The notes beneath the pieces are model-generated. The model saw nothing but the letters and a program-made list of their open reading frames with translations, was not told the origin of the DNA and did no database searches. A program made the translations under genes and the position numbers. A stretch of DNA of 64,000 nt from Chthoniobacteraceae bacterium. Its GTDB lineage: Bacteria; Verrucomicrobiota; Verrucomicrobiia; Chthoniobacterales; Chthoniobacteraceae. Positions 6,849 to 13,333 of this stretch are shown one piece after another (the first letter of the stretch is position 1; every line of letters begins with the position of its first letter). The stretch lies in contig CANFTB010000028.1 of the NCBI GenBank assembly GCA_947449735.1, positions 1 through 64,000 on the forward strand, written 5' to 3'.

Positions 6849-7103
6849 TCTCACTCAGCTGTCATTCACGCTCGGATTGATGCTGATACCAAGGCTGCTA
6901 CCGAGAGGATCCTCGACGCCCTCGGAATGACTCCCACAGAAGCTATTCGTCTTCTGTATAGGCAAATAGCTCTTCGCAAAGAGTTTCCATTAGAGCTCAG
7001 AGTGCCAAATGCTGTAACAGCTTCCGTACTCACAAAGAGTGACAAAAATGAGGATGTGGAGTCCTTCGATTCTGCCGACGCTCTTTACGCTTCCTGGGAG
7101 TGA
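6846..7103 (+). CDS. dinJ: Antitoxin of the RelB/DinJ family
   Basis: An 85-residue protein. Residues 5-45 (VIHARIDADTKAATERILDA, then LGMTPTEAIRLLYRQIALRK) match the ribbon-helix-helix domain of DinJ/RelB antitoxins, in which the strand binds DNA and 'ALGMTPTEAIRLLYRQI' forms the helices; FPLELRVPN follows, as in DinJ. The acidic C-terminus (NEDVESFDSADALYASWE) is the part that wraps and neutralises the toxin. It overlaps the downstream toxin gene by TGATG, typical of coupled toxin-antitoxin pairs. The pair lies alone between two attC sites (6575-6686 and 7489-7587), forming one cassette. Such pairs are thought to stabilise large cassette arrays. Confidence 0.85.
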   Translation: MSHSAVIHARIDADTKAATERILDALGMTPTEAIRLLYRQIALRKEFPLELRVPNAVTASVLTKSDKNEDVESFDSADALYASWE

Positions 7104-7366
7104 TGAGAATTAGTCAGACTTCCCAGTTCAAAAAGGACATTAAGAAACAACAGAAGAGGGGAAAGGATCTGTCCAAAATCAAGGTCCTCATTGAATTGCT
7201 ACTCGACGGAGCAGCACTCCCGGCAAAATGTCGCGATCACTCTTTGACTGGGAATTGGGTTGGCCACCGGGATTGTCACGTCGAACCGGACTGGATCTTA
7301 ATTTACAAGATTTCAGAAGATGAGCTGCGTCTAGAGCGTACTGGTGGCCACGCGGATCTTTTTTGA
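7103..7366 (+). CDS. yafQ: Toxin of the YafQ family (RelE superfamily mRNA endonuclease)
   Basis: An 87-residue protein, MRISQTSQFKKDIKKQQKRG onward. The family pattern is clear: basic N-terminal helix (FKKDIKKQQKRGKD), DHSLTGNWVGHRDCHVEPDW, LIYKI and the final RTGGHADLF. The histidines and aspartate that make up the YafQ active site (DHxL, GxRDCHxxPDW, GxHxxLF) are all present, so the toxin looks intact. YafQ cleaves mRNA in the ribosomal A site. The start is ATG 7103, overlapping the antitoxin stop; an in-frame GTG lies one codon earlier. The pair is expected to be co-transcribed from the promoter at 6811. Confidence 0.85.
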   Translation: MRISQTSQFKKDIKKQQKRGKDLSKIKVLIELLLDGAALPAKCRDHSLTGNWVGHRDCHVEPDWILIYKISEDELRLERTGGHADLF

Positions 7367-7488
7367 TTTTGCTGAATTCATTGACCCCGGAAGCTGCAAT
7401 CCACGTCTGCCATCTCGCGTGTCTTCGATGGAACGTCTTCTGTCGACTCGTCGTTTTGCACCTAAACCTCTGTCCTGTAACTCCGTAG

Positions 7489-7587
7489 GCCTAAAAAGGC
7501 GTGGCAGCGAACGTCTTCCAGTGTCACGCTAGGTGCGAGGCGCCTAGCGCGCTACTGGCGGCCGTCGCTGGGCTTGAGTCGTTAGCC
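7489..7587 (+). other. attC recombination site
   Basis: The left core GCCTAAA (7489-7495) is one base off consensus and the right core GTTAGCC (7581-7587) is standard, 99 bp apart. Arms GGCAGCGAACGTC and GGCCGTCGCTGGGCTTGAGTC pair as in the site at 4834. It closes the DinJ/YafQ cassette. The gap 7367-7636 holds nothing else. Confidence 0.65.
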
Positions 7588-7636
7588 TTCTGTTCGCAGA
7601 CTCGTGAATGTACTGGGGTTTTAGAGGGATCCTGCC

Positions 7637-7664
7637 TTGATCTCGGAGACAGTAGCACTAGAGT
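7637..7664 (+). promoter_or_regulatory. Promoter of the Phd/ParE pair
   Basis: TTGATC (7637-7642) and TAGAGT (7659-7664) lie 16 bp apart, and ATG 7673 starts 8 bp after the -10 box. The predicted start of transcription is within about two bases of the start codon, so this message may also be leaderless. The in-frame TTG at 7637 belongs to the -35 box and is not taken as the gene start. Confidence 0.45.
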
Positions 7665-7672
7665 ATCACTTC

Positions 7673-7930
7673 ATGAGAACCGAACTCGTGACGACCCTCA
7701 AACGCAAAGCCACAGAGATAATCGCTGATCTCGAACAGGATCACGAACCCGTCCTCATCACCCAGCACGGCAGACCTGCTGCATACTTGATAGATGTAGA
7801 CGCTTTTGAAGCACTCAACCAACGGATAGCCGTACTTGAAGGCATCGCAAGAGCTGAACAAGCGATCGATCAAGGAAGAGTAATCTCCCATGAGGAAGCC
7901 AAAAACAGAATGGGACGATGGCTCAAATAA
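7673..7930 (+). CDS. Antitoxin of the Phd/YefM family
   Basis: An 85-residue protein, MRTELVTTLKRKATEIIADL onward. The N-terminal half matches the Phd/YefM fold: 'VTTLKRKATEIIADLEQDHEPVLITQHGRPAAYLIDVDAFEAL' as a pattern of short strand, helix, then 'PVLIT(Q)xGRPAAYLIDVDxFE' (residues about 24-46), the DNA-binding and dimer part. The C-terminal part (RAEQAIDQGRVISHEEAKNR) is the acidic/polar toxin-binding tail often seen with ParE/RelE partners. It overlaps the toxin gene by 13 bases. The pair forms the cassette between the attC sites at 7489-7587 and 8237-8292. It should bind and repress its own promoter. Confidence 0.85.
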   Translation: MRTELVTTLKRKATEIIADLEQDHEPVLITQHGRPAAYLIDVDAFEALNQRIAVLEGIARAEQAIDQGRVISHEEAKNRMGRWLK

Positions 7931-8241
7931 TTTGGACAGAACCCGCATTAAGCGATCTGGATGCTATCGCCGACTACATCGCCATCGACAAATCCGACGC
8001 AGCAAGAGCCTTTGTCCAGCGGGTCTTCTCCCATATTGAGCAGCTCCAAGAACACCCAGAAAGTGGATCCACCGTAAGAGAGCTTCCCAACTCTCCATAC
8101 CGCCAAATCGTGGAACCACCTTGCCGTGTTTTTTACAGATTCGATGGAACTATAGTCTTTGTTCTTCACGGCATGCGAGGAGAAATGCGCCTCAGAAAGC
8201 AGCGATTACGAGACGCTCCAGGAAACCCCACGCGAGGCTAG
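7918..8241 (+). CDS. Toxin of the ParE/RelE superfamily
   Basis: A 107-residue protein. It begins MAQIIWTEPALSDLDAIADY, the usual ParE start (xxWTxxAxxDLxxIxxYIA), followed by a helix with FVQRVFSHIEQLQEHPESG, then VRELPNSPYRQIVEPPCRVF and YRFDGTIVFVLHGMRGEMRL. These are the core strands of ParE-type toxins, which act on DNA gyrase, or of RelE-type toxins, which cut mRNA; the sequence does not settle which. Length is normal (about 95-105), with a short extra tail (RDAPGNPTRG) running into the attC: the TAG stop (8239-8241) lies in the left core of the degenerate site at 8237. The gene appears intact. Confidence 0.82.
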   Translation: MAQIIWTEPALSDLDAIADYIAIDKSDAARAFVQRVFSHIEQLQEHPESGSTVRELPNSPYRQIVEPPCRVFYRFDGTIVFVLHGMRGEMRLRKQRLRDAPGNPTRG

Positions 8242-8292
8242 TAATGCGCTGGAGATCGACGACCTGCACGTGTCTCAGCTTCGGCGTCAGGC
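8237..8292 (+). other. Degenerate attC site
   Basis: GCTAGTA (8237-8243) stands where GCCTAAC is expected and GTCAGGC (8286-8292) where GTTAGGC is expected, 56 bp apart. ATGCGCTGGAGATCGACG after the left core and TCAGCTTCGGC before the right core keep the local arm consensus. GCTG(G)AGA pairs with TCTCAGC around one unpaired G, as in attC hairpins. Changes in both cores suggest that it is no longer a good recombination substrate. Confidence 0.5.
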
Positions 8293-8364
8293 GCTCGCAA
8301 ACCAGCATGTCATTTTCCGTACAACAGGTTTGACCATATGATAATCGCTGAAGTCACTTCTTAA

Positions 8365-8517
8365 ACCACTAATGCGGGTATTGGTCTTGGCTCTCTTCTC
8401 GCCGTTACACTCTCTTGGCACCGTAACCGCTCTATTCGATTGGCCATTCTTGCCGGGATTTTTTCATGGATCTATGTGATCTATTTTGCTCTAACCAGAC
8501 TGCCAAATGAGCGATAA
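8365..8517 (+). pseudogene. Small membrane protein relic without a start codon
   Basis: The open frame of 50 codons reads TTNAGIGLGSLLAVTLSWHR, then NRSIRLAILAGIFSWIYVIY and FALTRLPNER, stopping at TAA 8515-8517. It resembles a widespread family of roughly 50-residue proteins with the pattern 'xxxIGLGSxLAVxxSWxxNxSIxxAIxxGxxxWxYVIYFAxT', which are common cassette passengers. A stop codon (TAA 8362-8364) directly precedes the frame, and no ATG, GTG or TTG exists before the conserved part, so the start has been lost. Two hydrophobic segments remain. It overlaps the next relic by 7 bases. Confidence 0.5.
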
Positions 8518-8795
8518 GAAAACATCAGTTTATCCATGCGAGCGTTGACAAAGCGCACGCTTGGGAAGACCAACCCTCCTGGCAATCCACTGATCCCAAA
8601 ACCATCCAAAGGATACACCGACTCTTAAGGGATATGATTCGAAGTCCCCGTTCCGGCCTCGGTAAACCAGAACCTCTTAAACACGCTTTTCGCGGATATT
8701 GGTCTCGGCGGATAGACTCCGAACATAGGATCATCTGCAAATTAATGGAGGATGGTGTTTGGATTGCTCAAATTAGATGTCATTACGACGCTTAG
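8511..8795 (+). pseudogene. Orphan YoeB/Txe-family toxin, start codon lost
   Basis: The frame of 94 codons ends at TAG 8793-8795. It contains DKAHAWEDQPSWQSTDPKTI, KPEPLKHAFRGYWSRRID and SEHRIICKLMEDGVWIAQIR, and ends RCHYDA. This is the YoeB/Txe signature: AWEDxxxWQxxDxxxxxRIxxL, GKPEPLK, G(Y/F)WSRRIxxEHRxxY, CRxHY. YoeB is a ribosome-dependent mRNA endonuclease; the catalytic Glu (in the PLKH region of the family), Arg and His positions are preserved. No ATG, GTG or TTG precedes the conserved part: the codon at the expected start is ATA (8514-8516, then AGA AAA CAT CAG). No YefM-type antitoxin lies upstream. The toxin was probably silenced by start loss after losing its antitoxin. Confidence 0.65.
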
Positions 8796-8798
8796 TGT

Positions 8799-8852
8799 GT
8801 TCAACCATTTTCGAAGCAACTGGAATATGCGTCGCACGCTTCGTGGTTTGCC
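8799..8852 (+). other. Degenerate attC-like hairpin at the end of the array
   Basis: GTTCAAC (8799-8805) fits RYYYAAC. AACCA and CGAAGC on the left pair with GCTTCG and TGGTT on the right, and GTTTGCC (8846-8852) stands where GTTRRRY is expected. It lies 4 bp after the YoeB relic and about 50 bp before the end of clpB, and so probably marks the last cassette boundary. Confidence 0.35.
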
Positions 8853-8899
8853 GAGGATTCAATTTCTAAAACGCTTCTACAGCGGATGTCTGGAGGCTT

Positions 8900-11500
8900 T
8901 TAAGCGGACTCCGCGGGACTGGCTGGTTCGGTTTCGAACGTGATGTGGGCGTTTCTGACCTCGGCCTTGATGGCGTCGCCGTCTTTGAATCGGCCTTCCA
9001 GCAGCTGTAGCGAGAGCGGGTCGAGCAGCCTGCGCTGGATGGTGCGCTTGAGGGGACGGGCTCCGTAAACGGGGTCGTAACCTTCCTCCGCCAGGAGAGT
9101 CTTGGCTTCGGGCGAGACCTCCAGCTTGAGCTTCTGGGTTTCGAGCCTGCTCGCCAGGTGCTGCAACTGGATGTCGACGATCTGTGTCAGGTCCTCCTCG
9201 CTGAGGCGGTCGAACAGGATGGTTTCATCAATCCGGTTCAGAAACTCGGGGCGGAAATGCTGGCGCAGCGCCTGCAGGACCTGGGCTTCGCGCTGCTCGG
9301 TGTTCTCGGTTTCCAGAATGTGCTGGCTGCCGATGTTGGAGGTGAGGATCACGACGGTGTTTTTGAAGTCCACGGTGCGCCCCTGGCCGTCGGTGATGCG
9401 ACCGTCGTCCAAGACCTGCAGCAGGATGTTGAAGACCTCGGGGTGCGCCTTTTCGATTTCATCAAAGAGCACCACGGCGTAGGGGCGCCTGCGCACGGCC
9501 TCGGAGAGCTGCCCCCCCTCTTCGAACCCGACGTATCCGGGGGGCGCCCCGACGAGGCGCGCGACGCTGTGGCGCTCCATGTACTCGCTCATGTCGATGC
9601 GGACCATCGCGGATTCGTCGTCGAAGAGGAAGGACGCCAGTGCCTTTGCGAGTTCGGTTTTGCCCACGCCCGTAGGGCCAAGGAAGATGAACGAGCCGAT
9701 GGGCCGGTTGGGGTCCTGCAGGCCCGCCCGAGCGCGCCTGACGGCGTTGGAGACCGCCTTTACGGCCGGTCTCTGGCCGATGACCCGCGAGGCGAGGCGT
9801 TCCTCCATGTGGACGAGACGCTCCCGCTCGCCCTCGCGCAGGTTGGTGACAGGAATGCCTGTCCACGCGGAAATCACCTGGGCGATGTTCTCCTCGGTCA
9901 CCTCTTCCCTGAGCATGGAGGGGCCCGAGGCGGAGGCCTTGAGGCGGTCGGCCTGCGACTGCATTTGTTTCTGGGCGTCGGGAAGCAGTCCGTACTGGAT
10001 TTCGCTGGCCAGGGTGAGATCGCCTTTGCGCTGGGCCTGCTCCTGTTCGAGGCGCAGCTGTTCAACGCGCGCCGTGAGCTGGCGCAGTTTGTCGATTTCG
10101 CCCTTTTCATTCAGCCACTTCGCCTTGAGCCGGGTGCCCTCCTCCTTGACGGTCGACAGTTCGCGTTCAATGCGCTCCAGCCGCTCCCGGCTTGCGGGGT
10201 CGGTTTCCTTTTGCAGCGCCTGGCGTTCCATTTCGAGCTGCATGCCCTGGCGTTCGATCTGGTCGATTTCCGCGGGCATGGATTCGAGCTCGATTTTCAG
10301 GCGGGCCGCCGCCTCGTCCATGAGGTCCACGGCCTTGTCGGGGAGGAACCGGTCGGCGATGTAGCGGTTCGAGAGCGTTGCGGCGGCGACAAGCGCGGAG
10401 TCGGCGATGCGCACGCCGTGGTGCACTTCGTAGCGCTCCTTGAGGCCGCGCAGGATGGCGATGGAATCCTCGACGCTGGGTTCGTCCACGAAGACGGGCT
10501 GGAAGCGGCGTTCGAGGGCGGGGTCTTTTTCGATGTGCTTGCGGTACTCGTCGAGGGTGGTGGCGCCGATGGTGCGGAGTTCGCCCCGGGCGAGCGCGGG
10601 CTTGAGCATGTTGGAGGCGTCCATGGACCCCTCGGCGGCTCCGGCGCCGACGATGGTGTGGAGCTCGTCGATGAAGAGGATGACCTGGCCCTGGGAATCC
10701 TGGACGTCCTTGAGGAAGGCCTTGAGGCGGTCCTCGAACTCGCCGCGGAACTTGGCGCCCGCGACCATGGAGGCGATGTCCATGGAGATGAGGCGTTTGT
10801 TTTTGAGGGATTCGGGTACGTCGCCCGAGATGATGCGGCGTGCGAGGCCCTCGGCGATGGCGGTCTTCCCGGTGCCGGGTTCGCCGATGAGGACGGGGTT
10901 GTTTTTGGTGCGCCGGGAGAGCACCTGCATGACGCGCCGGATTTCCGAGTCGCGTCCGATGACGGGGTCGATCTTGCCCCTTTGGGCGAGGGCGGTGAGG
11001 TCCCTGCCGTACTTCTCGAGGGCTTGGTACTTGGCTTCTGGATTTTGGTCGGTGATGCGCTGGGAACCGCGCACTTTTTGAAGGGCGGCGAGCAGGGCGG
11101 CGTGGGTGAGGCCGGAGTCCTGGAGGAGCCTGGCGGCGGAGAGCTTGGACTGGGTGAGCGCCAGAAGGATGTGCTCCGCGCTCAGGTATTCGTCCTTGAG
11201 CTTGGTTTTTTCGGCGGCGGCGGCAGTCAGGGTGGAAGCCAGATCGCGGGCGACCGAGGGCTGAATGCCGGGAGCGTGCGCGGTGGCGCGGTGTTCTAGA
11301 ATGGGCTGCAGCTTTTGCTCCAGCGCGACGGGTGAGACGCCGGCGCTTTCCATGAGTGGGCGCGTGATGCCGTCCGGTTGCTGCACGAGCGCTTCCAGCA
11401 GGTGTTCGATATCGACCTCTGTGTGCTGGCGGCGGGCGGCCGCCTGGTGGGCGGCTTCGAGGGCTGCTTGGAGTTTTTCGGTCAGGCGTTCTGGACTCAT
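8900..11500 (-). CDS. clpB: ATP-dependent disaggregase ClpB
   Basis: 866 residues, the normal ClpB length. Domains in order: Clp N-terminal repeat domain (about 1-145, [20 protein letters not shown] ... EHLLEAL), first AAA+ module with Walker A GEPGTGKT (about 205) and Walker B LFIDELHT, the coiled-coil M-domain (about 400-530, with [18 protein letters not shown] and [19 protein letters not shown]), and second AAA+ module with GPTGVGKT (about 608), [13 protein letters not shown] and the sensor-2 YGARPLKR near the C-terminus. The M-domain separates it from ClpA and ClpC. ClpB threads aggregated proteins through its hexamer together with DnaK. The start ATG at 11500 has no Shine-Dalgarno. The gene forms the right boundary of the cassette array, reading toward it. 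Confidence 0.97.
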   Translation of the reverse strand: MSPERLTEKLQAALEAAHQAAARRQHTEVDIEHLLEALVQQPDGITRPLMESAGVSPVALEQKLQPILEHRATAHAPGIQPSVARDLASTLTAAAAEKTKLKDEYLSAEHILLALTQSKLSAARLLQDSGLTHAALLAALQKVRGSQRITDQNPEAKYQALEKYGRDLTALAQRGKIDPVIGRDSEIRRVMQVLSRRTKNNPVLIGEPGTGKTAIAEGLARRIISGDVPESLKNKRLISMDIASMVAGAKFRGEFEDRLKAFLKDVQDSQGQVILFIDELHTIVGAGAAEGSMDASNMLKPALARGELRTIGATTLDEYRKHIEKDPALERRFQPVFVDEPSVEDSIAILRGLKERYEVHHGVRIADSALVAAATLSNRYIADRFLPDKAVDLMDEAAARLKIELESMPAEIDQIERQGMQLEMERQALQKETDPASRERLERIERELSTVKEEGTRLKAKWLNEKGEIDKLRQLTARVEQLRLEQEQAQRKGDLTLASEIQYGLLPDAQKQMQSQADRLKASASGPSMLREEVTEENIAQVISAWTGIPVTNLREGERERLVHMEERLASRVIGQRPAVKAVSNAVRRARAGLQDPNRPIGSFIFLGPTGVGKTELAKALASFLFDDESAMVRIDMSEYMERHSVARLVGAPPGYVGFEEGGQLSEAVRRRPYAVVLFDEIEKAHPEVFNILLQVLDDGRITDGQGRTVDFKNTVVILTSNIGSQHILETENTEQREAQVLQALRQHFRPEFLNRIDETILFDRLSEEDLTQIVDIQLQHLASRLETQKLKLEVSPEAKTLLAEEGYDPVYGARPLKRTIQRRLLDPLSLQLLEGRFKDGDAIKAEVRNAHITFETEPASPAESA

Positions 11501-11889
11501 AGGAGGTGCAGGTTGCTTGTGAGCTTTAAGACTTTCAGGATCGGTGCGGCCGCCGCGGTTGCCCGGACCCGGCTCTGCGGGGTCTGTTGCAACTGCACCG
11601 GCCGCTGCGTTTTGCTGCCTTCCTCCAGTGCAGGAAGCCTGCCAGCACCCTGCGCGAGGGCCTGCCTCTGAGAACTGCCGTAAAACCGCTCAAGGGCGCG
11701 CCTAAATGACACGCCTTTAGCAGGTGTTTTCGGCTCTGGATGGGCCGTTATGGCACAGGACGTACATGCCCTTTGCTACGGAAGTCGGGGGCGAAAGGTT
11801 TTGCAAAAAAGCGACGCGCTCTCGCTTTTCATCCTTTTTATCCGCCGCAAAGCTTTGCCGGTGACGCAGCACTGCCGCAGACGGAGGTC
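11501..11889. other. Intergenic region upstream of clpB
   Basis: About 390 bp between the DUF1552 gene and clpB, both read leftward. I see no convincing CIRCE element or sigma-32-type promoter. A self-complementary CAAAGCTTTG (11850-11859) lies near the end of the DUF1552 gene but has no T-run. A 71-codon minus-strand frame (11497-11712) has no recognisable features and is not called. Confidence 0.4.
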
Positions 11890-13176
11890 CTAGGCCAGAA
11901 TTTCCTTGAGCAGCCCGGTGCTGTCGCCGTGGCGCTCGACCTTGACTCCGACGCCGTGGAGCAGGCTGAGCCAGGCGTTGCAGAGGGGGGTGTCCTTCGG
12001 CGCGACGATGCTTTGGCCGAGTTTGAGGCCGGCCGCCCCGCCGGTCAGGATGGTTGGGCAGTTGGTGAGTTCGTGCCCGGTGCGGATGTTGCTGCCGTAG
12101 GCGAGGGCGACGTTGTCGAAAAGGCGTGAGCCGTCGGCCTCTTTGGTGGCCTTGAGTTTGTCGAGAAACCCGGCGAGGAGTTCGCTCTGGGCGATGTCGC
12201 GGCGCTGTGAGGCGTCGAGCTTTTCGCCGAGCGTGGTGTGGTAGTGGCTCATGTCGTGCGGGTGCACCTTGATGTCCATGGCGGTGAGCAGGGTGTTCAC
12301 GGGCTGGCGGAAGGTCATCACGCGCGTGCTGTCGGTCTGCATGGCGGCGAGCATGATGTCGTACATGAGCTTGATTTCCTCGCGTCCGTTGACGCCGGGC
12401 TTGGGCTCGGAAAGGGGGGCGGCCGGCTGGGGAACCCCCATCCACTGCTCCTCCTTGGCGAGACGCACCTCGATGTCGCGGATGCTCTGGAAGTATTCCT
12501 CAAGCTTGGCGTTGTCGTTAGTGGCGAGTCCGCGCTGGAGGGATTTGGCGTTGCCCAGGACGGCGTCGAGGACGCTGCGTTTTTGAGCGAGCATGGCCCG
12601 CTGTTCCTCGATGGGGGTGGTGTCCTTGGCGAAAAGCCTGTGGAAGGCGGCGACGGGTCCATTGAGGCCGCCGACGGGCTTGCCGCTGACGTCCCATGCC
12701 ATGGAGAGGCCGGGGCCGTGGCCGCTGAGGTCGCCGGTCTGGCTGCCGTTGAGCTGGAGCGAGGCGAAGCGGGTTTCGAGTCCGAGCTTGGCCGCCGCGA
12801 CCTGGTCGGCGCTGATGCTGTTGTGGAAGCTTTGTCCGGGCTGCGCGTAACGGTTGGCACCGGTGAGCCACATGGTGCTGCCCCAGTGACCTTCGTTGGA
12901 GTATTTGTTCCAGAGGCCCTGTATCACGGAGAAGTCCGCCTTGTGGCGCGCGAGCGGGGCGAGGCCTATGGGCAGTTCATAGTCGGCGCCGGGCTTGGTG
13001 ATGTCGGGGTACCAGGTGCTCTCTGTGATTCCCCAGCCGAAACCGAGGAAGATAAGGCGCTTGGGCGGGGCCCCGGAGGCAGCGCTTGAAGCGAAGGAAC
13101 GGAAGCCCAGCGATTCGAGGAAGGGCAGGGCGATGAGGGCGGAGCTGGACTGGAGGAACTGGCGGCGGTTTCTCAT
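11890..13176 (-). CDS. Secreted DUF1552 protein
   Basis: 428 residues. It begins MRNRRQFLQSSSALIALPFL with a twin-arginine-like RNRRQFLQ motif and a hydrophobic core, so Tat-dependent export is likely. The body matches what I know of DUF1552: PPKRLIFLGFGWGITESTWY, NEGHWGSTMWLTGA, SADQVAA, LSMAWDVSGKPV, DIEVRLAKEEQW, MYDIMLAAMQTDSTRVMTF, SHYHTTLGEKLDASQ and LAYGSNIRTGHELTNCPTIL. The family is typical of Planctomycetes and Verrucomicrobia and resembles the DUF1501 sulfatase-like fold; no activity is established. It is nearly always next to a DUF1592-type cytochrome protein, as here (gene at 13334, same strand, about 160 bp away), and the two are probably co-transcribed. Confidence 0.9.
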   Translation of the reverse strand: MRNRRQFLQSSSALIALPFLESLGFRSFASSAASGAPPKRLIFLGFGWGITESTWYPDITKPGADYELPIGLAPLARHKADFSVIQGLWNKYSNEGHWGSTMWLTGANRYAQPGQSFHNSISADQVAAAKLGLETRFASLQLNGSQTGDLSGHGPGLSMAWDVSGKPVGGLNGPVAAFHRLFAKDTTPIEEQRAMLAQKRSVLDAVLGNAKSLQRGLATNDNAKLEEYFQSIRDIEVRLAKEEQWMGVPQPAAPLSEPKPGVNGREEIKLMYDIMLAAMQTDSTRVMTFRQPVNTLLTAMDIKVHPHDMSHYHTTLGEKLDASQRRDIAQSELLAGFLDKLKATKEADGSRLFDNVALAYGSNIRTGHELTNCPTILTGGAAGLKLGQSIVAPKDTPLCNAWLSLLHGVGVKVERHGDSTGLLKEILA

Positions 13177-13194
13177 GGTGCCTGAATGTTATGA

Positions 13195-13243
13195 GTTCTG
13201 GGTTCTTGGTTCTTGGTTCCTGGTTCCTGGTTCCTGGTTCCTA
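13195..13243. repeat. 7-bp tandem repeat between the DUF1552 and DUF1592 genes
   Basis: About seven units of GGTTCYT/GGTTCCT (first copies imperfect) run through the gap between the two secreted-protein genes. The array is short and low in complexity, with no sign of CRISPR spacing. It may vary in copy number through slippage. Confidence 0.7.
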
Positions 13244-13333
13244 GCCGGGGCTGGTGCCGAGCGGAGCAGGGGCGTAGAGCGTTTTACTTCACCGAGTGAG
13301 TGTTGGGAACGGGAATTCTTGCGGCGGAACGCT

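Noticed and set aside
9158-11299. 713-codon + strand frame opposite clpB.
   Set aside because: It is a GC-rich antisense shadow of a clearly identified gene, with repetitive acidic/Gly composition.
11500-11889. Heat-shock control element (CIRCE or sigma-32 type) before clpB.
   Set aside because: No TTAGCACTC inverted repeat and no CTTGAA/CCCCAT pair with suitable spacing was found.
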